From an uncultured Atopobium sp. (GTDB taxonomy: Bacteria; Actinomycetota; Coriobacteriia; Coriobacteriales; Atopobiaceae): a DNA stretch of 8,331 nucleotides. The notes under the pieces were generated by a model, which saw only the letters and a program-made list of their open reading frames with translations, did no database searches and was not told the origin of the DNA. Shown here one piece after another: positions 4,279-8,331 of this stretch. Location: positions 1-8,331 of the forward strand of contig CAMPCT010000084.1 of NCBI GenBank assembly GCA_946647055.1, given 5' to 3'. Every line of letters begins with the position of its first letter. Positions within the stretch are counted from its first letter, which is position 1. The position numbers were made by a program, and so were the translations under genes.

Positions 4279-4530
4279 ATGGCCCCGCTGTGCGGCGCAT
4301 GCCGCCACCTCACCCGCACGTCCGACGGCCAGGTCTTCCTGCGCTGCGAGTGGCACAGCAACCAGCCTGGCGGCGACATACTCCGCTGCCACGTGCAGCC
4401 CTGGGCAGACGCCTGCGTGCACTTCGCGCCCAGGACCGACACGAGCCTTGCCGCCATCCTGCGGGAGATTCGCGCCGGCGTGCCCTACGCCGTGGCCGTT
4501 CCCGCCGTGCTGGGCGGGGTGGTCTCGTGA
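4279..4530 (+). CDS. Small Cys-rich zinc-like protein
   Basis: This 83-residue protein has Cys at 5, 8, 23, 37 and 46 and His at 10, 26 and 48, in the pattern CGACRHL, then Cys, and finally DACVHFAP. The same pattern (CGxCxH then C-V-x-F-x-P) is fused to the Myb-like protein two genes on, so it is a recurring module, probably zinc-binding. Residues 52-83 are a mildly hydrophobic helical tail. It begins two bases after the previous stop and ends in a GTGA overlap, so it is probably translated by coupling; no strong ribosome site is seen. Function unknown. Confidence 0.68.
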   Translation: MAPLCGACRHLTRTSDGQVFLRCEWHSNQPGGDILRCHVQPWADACVHFAPRTDTSLAAILREIRAGVPYAVAVPAVLGGVVS

Positions 4531-4859
4531 GCCCGCGCGAGACATCGCTCTCGGCCGTGGTTCGCGACGGCGAGTACGCCGTGCCCTGCGCCGAGATCGA
4601 CGCGCTTGCGGAGGAACTGGTGCTCCGCGGTGCCCCGTTCCTCTGCGGGCCCATGGAGTTCGAGGGTGGCACGTGCGGATGGCACGTCATCTACCGCTGC
4701 GCGGGCCATGAGGTCTCGGTCATCTGGAGCTTCGCCAGCTACGGCTCCAAGCTCGGGCTGCTGGAAGCCATGCCCATCGGCATCGACCACGCCGAGCCCA
4801 CCGGATGGCTCTGCGCCGCCGACGTGCTGCGCATGTACCCGCCTGAGGTGGAGCCATGA
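4527..4859 (+). CDS. Phage protein of unknown function (110 aa)
   Basis: Starts at GTG 4527 in a GTGA overlap with the previous stop and ends in an ATGA overlap with the next gene. The frame is open further upstream, but that part lies wholly within the preceding gene and is Arg-rich shadow sequence, so the overlapping GTG is chosen. The protein looks like a compact alpha/beta domain: a helix at 22-34 (AEIDALAEELVLRG), strands around WHVIYRCAGHEVSVIWSF (52-69), and a C-terminal helix ending in MYPPEVEP. Cys at 21, 40, 50, 58 and 96 do not form clear CxxC pairs. I do not recognise the family. Confidence 0.65.
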   Translation: MSPRETSLSAVVRDGEYAVPCAEIDALAEELVLRGAPFLCGPMEFEGGTCGWHVIYRCAGHEVSVIWSFASYGSKLGLLEAMPIGIDHAEPTGWLCAADVLRMYPPEVEP

Positions 4860-5437
4860 CGCGCGCGAAGAAGTGGGCGCAGGCTGAGGACGATGCGATC
4901 AGGGAGTTCTTCCCGCAGCACGGCGCAGACTGGGACGGCTGGGAAAGGCTTGTGCCCGGCAGGACCCGCTCCGCGATCAAGTGGCGCGCCCACAGGCTCT
5001 GCGTGAGGACCGACGCCGCACCCGTGCGTAGGAGCTGGACCGCCGACGAGGACGCCGCCCTCATGGAGTTCTACCCAGCCCATGGCGGGGACTGGGACCG
5101 CTGGCCAGAGGTGCTGCCAGGCAGGTCGAAGAGCTCCATAAACGGCCGCGCAAGCAAGCTCGGCTTCGCGTCCACCGCAGCCGAGCTGCGCAAGAGGGCC
5201 AAGAGGGCGCGAGAGAGGGTCGGCACCACGGGCAGGCGCTGCGGCGACTGCATGCACTTCGTGGCGAGCGACAACCCCATGGTGGACGCCGGCACGTGCA
5301 TGAGCGCGAGGGTGATGCGGACCCTGGGGCTGCGCAGGCACCCCGGCGTGCTGCTGGGGTCGGACGCATCCGAGTGCGTGTTCTTCGAGCCAAATGCCCC
5401 GCTATTCCGCCCCGCGGGGGGGGGGGGCAGTGAGTGA
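4856..5437 (+). CDS. Double Myb/SANT-like protein with C-terminal Cys module
   Basis: The 193-residue protein contains two similar repeats: Trp7 to Leu48 (WAQAEDDAIREFFPQHGADW, then LVPGRTRSAIKWRAHRL) and Trp61 to Leu102 (WTADEDAALMEFYPAHGGDW, then VLPGRSKSSINGRASKLG). Both match the Myb/SANT helix-turn-helix pattern W-(S/T)-x-x-E-D and the P-G-R-(T/S)-x-x-(A/S)-I of the recognition helix, as in some phage and homing-type DNA-binding proteins. A basic helix (110-122) leads to a Cys module with Cys129, Cys132, Cys148 and Cys174 (CGDCMHF, later CVFFEP). It is probably a DNA-binding protein with a zinc site. The gene starts in an ATGA overlap. It ends in a run of 12 G giving Gly-Gly-Gly-Gly-Ser-Glu; a one-base change there would extend it to 5477. 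Confidence 0.75.
   Translation: MTRAKKWAQAEDDAIREFFPQHGADWDGWERLVPGRTRSAIKWRAHRLCVRTDAAPVRRSWTADEDAALMEFYPAHGGDWDRWPEVLPGRSKSSINGRASKLGFASTAAELRKRAKRARERVGTTGRRCGDCMHFVASDNPMVDAGTCMSARVMRTLGLRRHPGVLLGSDASECVFFEPNAPLFRPAGGGGSE
5416..5427 (+). repeat. Homopolymer run of 12 G
   Basis: Twelve consecutive G lie 8 bases before the stop of the Myb-like gene. With 11 G the frame would continue for 15 more codons to TGA 5475-5477, overlapping the next ATG by four bases. Such a tract is prone to slippage in replication, transcription or sequencing. Confidence 0.9.
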
Positions 5438-5477
5438 CGACGGCTGGGTCTACCTGCCGGAAGGAGAGAGGAAATGA
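5430..5477 (+). other. Frame-shifted 3' extension or 15-codon mini-ORF
   Basis: In the frame one base off the Myb-like gene, GTG 5430 opens VSDDGWVYLPEGERK and closes with a TGA that overlaps the following ATG (ATGA). It may be the true C-terminus of the upstream protein reached by frameshift, a separate tiny peptide, or the result of a sequencing error in the G run. It also contains the ribosome site AAGGAGAG (5461-5468) of the next gene. Confidence 0.4.
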
Positions 5478-6262
5478 CAAACAACACTTTTGAGAACGGG
5501 ATTCCCGAAAGCCTCGACGCCCTGCGCCGCGAGACGGTCGAGCGCCTGTGGTCGGTCGACCTCGGCGCCGACGGCCACGAGAGCCTGAGCGCCATCTGCC
5601 GCGCGATCCACGAACCTGCCTTCGGCTGGACACGCGGGGCGTGCGAGACGCTGCGCATGCGCCTGATCCGGCTGCTGGGAGGGCGGGGCAAGGGCGGCGA
5701 CGGTCCCGAGCCCATCACCACCGAGCTGCGCCGCCACGCGCTGCCCGACCCCGAGGGGGACGAGGACACGCTGGTCTTCGACGCCGAGGACTTCCACGAC
5801 CTGTGCTCCAGCATAGACTCCGTGCATGCCCGCCTCGAGAGCGAGTATGCAGGCCTGGCCGAGGACGTCGGCAGGCTCAAGAAGCGCATGAGCGACAGGT
5901 TCGCCGAGGGGTATGCGGCCGCGATCGAGGAGGACGCCCCCGCCGAGTTGGGATGGGTGCGCCTGCCCACGGACGCCGACGGCGAGACCTGGCACCTGGG
6001 AGACCTCACCGAGGACTGCCAGGATATCAAGGCCATGGCGCTCGACGATCACGGCTGGAGCCTCATCGGCGTGAACCCGAGCAACCCGGCATCCCACAAG
6101 CACCTGCGAGCAGACAGCCCGCAGGCACTGGCCGATGCCGCCGAAGACTTCGAGCGCAGGGCCCGCAACCATGCGTACCCCTGCCGCCAGGCGTTCTACG
6201 ACGCGTTGCACAACCTCGTCGAGAGCTGCATCCGGCTGGCCGCGGAAGGCGGTGCCAAGTGA
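5474..6262 (+). CDS. Phage protein of unknown function (262 aa)
   Basis: This is the largest early gene in the window, with AAGGAGAG (5461-5468) five bases before the ATG. I recognise no enzyme motif. Residues 10-70 are helical; 80-105 are acidic and proline-containing (LPDPEGDEDT); 106-150 form a probable coiled coil (DLCSSIDSVHARLESEYAGL and on); and 165-210 hold a conserved-looking core with DLTEDCQDIKAMALDDHGWS followed by LIGVNPSNPASHKH. The C-terminal helices carry Cys237 and Cys252. Proteins of this general design occur as hypothetical genes in gut actinobacterial prophages, as I recall; that is not tested here. The end overlaps the next GTG (GTGA). Confidence 0.75.
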   Translation: MTNNTFENGIPESLDALRRETVERLWSVDLGADGHESLSAICRAIHEPAFGWTRGACETLRMRLIRLLGGRGKGGDGPEPITTELRRHALPDPEGDEDTLVFDAEDFHDLCSSIDSVHARLESEYAGLAEDVGRLKKRMSDRFAEGYAAAIEEDAPAELGWVRLPTDADGETWHLGDLTEDCQDIKAMALDDHGWSLIGVNPSNPASHKHLRADSPQALADAAEDFERRARNHAYPCRQAFYDALHNLVESCIRLAAEGGAK

Positions 6263-6435
6263 GCAACTGGTGGCTCTGCGACCGGTGCCGCAACCAGGTG
6301 CCGGACGCCTTCTCCCGCTGCGTGAAGGGCGACCCCTCGCGGCGGGTGCACCCCAAGAAGATCATGCACGACGGGATAAGGGACCCGCGCGATGTGTGCA
6401 AGGACTACGAGCCAAGGGAGCGCGATGCGTCATGA
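6259..6435 (+). CDS. Small Cys-rich zinc-like protein (58 aa)
   Basis: Starts at GTG 6259 in a GTGA overlap and ends in an ATGA overlap. The longer open frame upstream is shadow sequence of the 262-residue gene. Four Cys (7, 10, 21, 47) in CDRC, SRCVKG and DVCKDYEP suggest a single zinc site; the final C-x-x-(F/Y)-x-P resembles the ends of the Cys modules at 4279 and 4856. The protein is strongly basic between 22 and 36 (KGDPSRRVHPKK). Function unknown. Confidence 0.65.
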   Translation: MSNWWLCDRCRNQVPDAFSRCVKGDPSRRVHPKKIMHDGIRDPRDVCKDYEPRERDAS

Positions 6436-6590
6436 TACGGTTCCTCTTTGTCCTGAACCTGATGGCGGGCCTGCTCAAGCTCTGCCAGCTCATGGTGGCC
6501 GGCGAGCTGCTTTCCGAGACCGGCCTGTGGGTCTGCATAGCCATGCTCTGGATGCTCTGGTCGTGGATGGAGGTGGACGAGTGGGCATGA
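6432..6590 (+). CDS. Small membrane protein, two predicted helices
   Basis: The 52-residue protein begins MIRFLFVLNLMAGLLKLCQL (helix 1, about 3-24), turns at GELLSETG and continues with GLWVCIAMLWMLWSW (helix 2, about 31-45), ending in the acidic MEVDEWA. It is joined by four-base overlaps on both sides. It sits among cytoplasmic Cys-rich proteins in the early operon, far from the lysis genes, so a holin role is less likely than an inner-membrane role in exclusion or host interference; that is inference only. Confidence 0.6.
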   Translation: MIRFLFVLNLMAGLLKLCQLMVAGELLSETGLWVCIAMLWMLWSWMEVDEWA

Positions 6591-6895
6591 ACGTATTTGA
6601 GGAATGCCCCATCAAGGGCAGGGAAGTCGTTATCACGAGCGGCAGCATGGCAGGCGAGACTTTCGAGGTGGAGGACTGGGCAAGGAACGTCATGGCAAAG
6701 GGCTTGGAGTGGCCATCGGACATGGGAAATCCTGCCGTATTGCTGTTTCTGGTGAACAGGAGAGACCTGATTGAGCGCATGGGGGCGAACCAAGTCGAGG
6801 CATTGCGCGTCGCCCTTTCGGCACTGTATGGCCACATCGGCATGTCTGGCTGCATCGTGATGCCTGAGGAGCTGGGAATCGAGGTGGGCGAATGA
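6587..6895 (+). CDS. Conserved-looking phage protein of unknown function (102 aa)
   Basis: Starts at ATG 6587 in an ATGA overlap; GGAGG at 6569-6573 is rather far upstream. Features are VVITSGSMAGETFEVEDWAR (14-33), MGNPAVLLFLVNR (46-58) and ALYGHIGMSGCIVMPEELG (80-98). The phrases G-E-T-F-x-V-E-D, G-N-P-A-V and Y-G-x-I-x-x-x-G recall a hypothetical protein family I associate with gut Firmicute and actinobacterial phages and ICEs; no function is known to me. It probably folds as a single small alpha/beta domain. Confidence 0.68.
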   Translation: MNVFEECPIKGREVVITSGSMAGETFEVEDWARNVMAKGLEWPSDMGNPAVLLFLVNRRDLIERMGANQVEALRVALSALYGHIGMSGCIVMPEELGIEVGE

Positions 6896-7218
6896 GCATG
6901 CTATCGGCGCAGTGCGACGAGCTGCGGGCCATGGCAGAGAGCGTCGGGCTGGCCATGCCGCAGGCGGCCACGCTGATGATGGAGGATGCCAACACCATCT
7001 GGGAGCTGCGGTGCAGTCTGGTGGACGCCGAGGACCGCGTGCGCAAGTCGGGCGAGCTGTGCAAGCTGTGCGAGAGAGAGACCGAGAACGCCAAGCTGCG
7101 GGAGCTGGCACGGGACTTTCTAGACGTCCCGTGCCGATGCGAGCACTGCAAGCACTACACCGAGGATGGGGAGTGCGACCTGTACCTGCGCGCATGCGAG
7201 CTGGGGGTGGAGCTATGA
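6892..7218 (+). CDS. Coiled-coil protein with C-terminal Cys cluster (108 aa)
   Basis: Starts in an ATGA overlap; Met3 at 6898 is an alternative. Residues 5-76 are almost all helical with heptad-like spacing (ELRCSLVDAEDRVRKS, then ETENAKLRELARDFL), indicating a coiled coil and perhaps a dimer. Cys57 and Cys60 (CKLC) lie within the helical part. The C-terminus has Cys81, 83, 86, 95 and 102 in CRCEHCKHYTEDGEC, again with C-x-x-C-x-H-(aromatic) as in the other Cys modules here. Probably zinc-binding; function unknown. Confidence 0.65.
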   Translation: MSMLSAQCDELRAMAESVGLAMPQAATLMMEDANTIWELRCSLVDAEDRVRKSGELCKLCERETENAKLRELARDFLDVPCRCEHCKHYTEDGECDLYLRACELGVEL

Positions 7219-7616
7219 ATGTGACCGACGAGCTGCGCCGCCTGCTTGACGAGCGCTGGGTGGAGCACGATGACTTCCTCGATGTGACGTGCTGGAACGG
7301 CAGCGACGGGGTCAGCTACACGGCATCGGAGATATACACGCGCGGCAACAAGAAGCCGAGCACCAGGCGGCTGATGCTCAGGCGAACGGTCACTCCCGAG
7401 CAAGCCATCGCCGCAACGCTGGGGGCGGGGACGTGCAAGGTTGACGTGCTCAATACGGGCGGTTGCGCTGGCTATGAGTGCAGCGAGTACATCATGCACT
7501 GCAATGGCTGCGGCCACGAGTTCGGACACGTTCTCTACAACGAGGACGGCGATGTGTGGATGAGCGAGAAGCCAAGCTACTGCCCAAACTGCGGACGAAG
7601 GGTGGCGGCCGAATGA
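7215..7616 (+). CDS. Zinc-ribbon phage protein, paralogue A (133 aa)
   Basis: Starts at ATG 7215 (ATGA overlap, GGTGGAG just before it). The N-terminus TDELRRLLDERWVEH and the phrase VTPEQAIAATLG (59-70) match the protein at 7759 (TEELRRLLDERGVKW, LTPQQAIVATLG), so the two genes are paralogues. The C-terminus is a zinc ribbon: CNGC (96-99) and CPNC (123-126), framing HEFGHVLYNEDG. Here the ribbon is the treble-clef or rubredoxin-like type by spacing. Similar two-part proteins are common hypotheticals in gut phages, as I recall. The N-terminal half may bind protein or nucleic acid; function unknown. Confidence 0.72.
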   Translation: MNVTDELRRLLDERWVEHDDFLDVTCWNGSDGVSYTASEIYTRGNKKPSTRRLMLRRTVTPEQAIAATLGAGTCKVDVLNTGGCAGYECSEYIMHCNGCGHEFGHVLYNEDGDVWMSEKPSYCPNCGRRVAAE

Positions 7617-7762
7617 CGTTCATCGGCATCTTAGACGCGCCACCCGAGGGCTTCCGTCGCTTGTCCAGCCTATCGCCGCATGGCTACGAGGTCTGGGCGA
7701 AGGGGTCTTTGTTCTCGAAGAGGTTCAGGTACTGCTACGTGCGAAAGGTGGTGAGCATATGA
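7613..7762 (+). CDS. Small protein between paralogues (49 aa)
   Basis: Starts in an ATGA overlap and ends in an ATGA overlap. The sequence is basic and aromatic toward the end (SKRFRYCYVRKVVSI), after a proline-glycine start (ILDAPPEGFRRLS). No family recognised. Reality is supported by exact four-base coupling on both sides and lack of any other reading in the gap. Confidence 0.6.
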   Translation: MTFIGILDAPPEGFRRLSSLSPHGYEVWAKGSLFSKRFRYCYVRKVVSI

Positions 7763-8265
7763 GTGCAACCGAGGAATTGCGGCGCCTGCTGGACGAGCGC
7801 GGGGTGAAGTGGTGGCCTATGCACGATGTTGAGAACGGCTATCACCAAGACCGCGATACAGAGTTTGTAATCGACGGCAAGAAGTATACGGCCCACGAAT
7901 GGGGCGGCACTCTGAACGTTTACGGCCTCACCCCCCAGCAGGCCATCGTCGCCACCCTGGGCAGCACCTACGAGCCGCCGCTTGCGTGCCACTGGGATGG
8001 GGACGTTCTCGTGCTCACCGTTCCGCGCGATCCGTCGAGTATCCATGTGCAGCGCGCCGAAGGCCAGCCGCGCAAGGTGTACTCGGGAGAACCCGAGCTG
8101 GTCTCCACGCATGCCGTGATCGTGAGCGACGAGTCCACCGACTGCGCGACAGGGCATTGCGAGTGTGAGCTGTGCGGCAAGCCGATTGACATGTGGGACA
8201 AGTTCTGCCGCCACTGCGGGGCGAAGGTTCTGCAACCAGTTGTCATGGGGAAGGGGGAACGATGA
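7759..8265 (+). CDS. Zinc-ribbon phage protein, paralogue B (168 aa)
   Basis: Shares with the gene at 7215 the N-terminal helix TEELRRLLDERGVKW, the phrase LTPQQAIVATLG (57-68) and a C-terminal Cys cluster: CECELC (134-139) and CRHC (150-153), a zinc-ribbon arrangement. Between them it has about 65 extra residues (70-132), including two probable beta strands (DVLVLTVPRD, THAVIVSD). Its central part WGGTLNVYGLTPQQAI suggests a small beta sheet before the shared helix. Starts and ends in ATGA overlaps. Function unknown; probably a duplicated and diverged accessory protein. Confidence 0.74.
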   Translation: MSATEELRRLLDERGVKWWPMHDVENGYHQDRDTEFVIDGKKYTAHEWGGTLNVYGLTPQQAIVATLGSTYEPPLACHWDGDVLVLTVPRDPSSIHVQRAEGQPRKVYSGEPELVSTHAVIVSDESTDCATGHCECELCGKPIDMWDKFCRHCGAKVLQPVVMGKGER

Positions 8266-8331
8266 GCAAGACCTACGGGCGGAGGATGGAGCCGGTCCCG
8301 CAGTCGGAGTGGCCGTTCTTCCCCGAATTCG
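8262..8331 (+). CDS. Start of next operon gene, 3' end cut by window
   Basis: ATG 8262 overlaps the previous stop (ATGA), with AAGGGGG (8250-8256) ahead. Only 23 codons are in the window: MSKTYGRRMEPVPQSEWPFF and three more. No assignment possible from this stretch. Confidence 0.6.
   Translation, partial: MSKTYGRRMEPVPQSEWPFFPEF

Noticed and set aside
4290..4526. N-terminal extension of the 110-residue gene
   Set aside because: It lies in another frame inside the 4279-4530 gene and is Arg/Pro-rich, as expected for shadow sequence.
5071..6211. Long minus-strand frames opposite the early operon
   Set aside because: They are Ser/Arg/Ala-rich antisense shadows without ribosome sites, and the plus strand has coherent coupled genes.
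5548..6258. Long Arg-rich frame overlapping the 262-residue gene
   Set aside because: Composition is typical of an off-frame reading of GC-rich DNA; only the end from GTG 6259 is protein-like.
1..8331. CRISPR array, insertion sequence or retron
   Set aside because: No regularly spaced repeats, no transposase or reverse transcriptase reading in any frame.

Overview
The window is a GC-rich piece of a temperate phage genome. It most likely comes from a high-GC Gram-positive gut bacterium; the style of the proteins and the run of small Cys-rich genes suggest the Coriobacteriia (Eggerthella, Olsenella or Collinsella relatives). That host assignment is inference from composition and protein style, not from a host gene.

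Layout. Bases 1-970 (+) are the end of a lysis module: an NlpC/P60 endolysin cut off by the window edge, a small holin-like membrane protein and a tiny zinc-ribbon protein, closed by a strong hairpin at 985-1011. Bases 971-1486 are non-coding and form the attachment region. They hold the 3' part of a tRNA-Arg(CCG) gene (1321-1365, minus), which starts exactly at the anticodon loop. A phage-borne terminator lies behind it, and candidate integrase arm sites flank it. On the minus strand follow a tyrosine integrase (1487-2668) and, upstream of it, a short XRE repressor without a protease domain (2706-3035). A 156-bp divergent control region (3036-3191) holds four 13-bp operators of the form CTA-N7-TAG. 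On the plus strand come a Cro-like protein (3192), an excisionase-like protein (3492), a large inverted repeat (3799-3930), and then a tightly packed early operon of small proteins to the window end.

How it works together. Phage genes lie on both sides of an incomplete tRNA, so this is attP: the unintegrated (circular) phage, or the middle junction of a tandem prophage. Integration would rebuild the host tRNA using the phage-borne 3' part plus terminator. The repressor and integrase appear to form one lysogeny operon, facing a lytic Cro/Xis/early operon across the operator cluster. The early operon from 4279 onward is translationally coupled: 10 of 11 gene junctions are 4-base ATGA or GTGA overlaps. 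The one exception lies next to a run of 12 G, where a one-base shift would restore the same overlap. Most early products are uncharacterised. Recurrent features are Cys-rich zinc-like modules, a double Myb/SANT-like protein and a pair of tandem paralogues.
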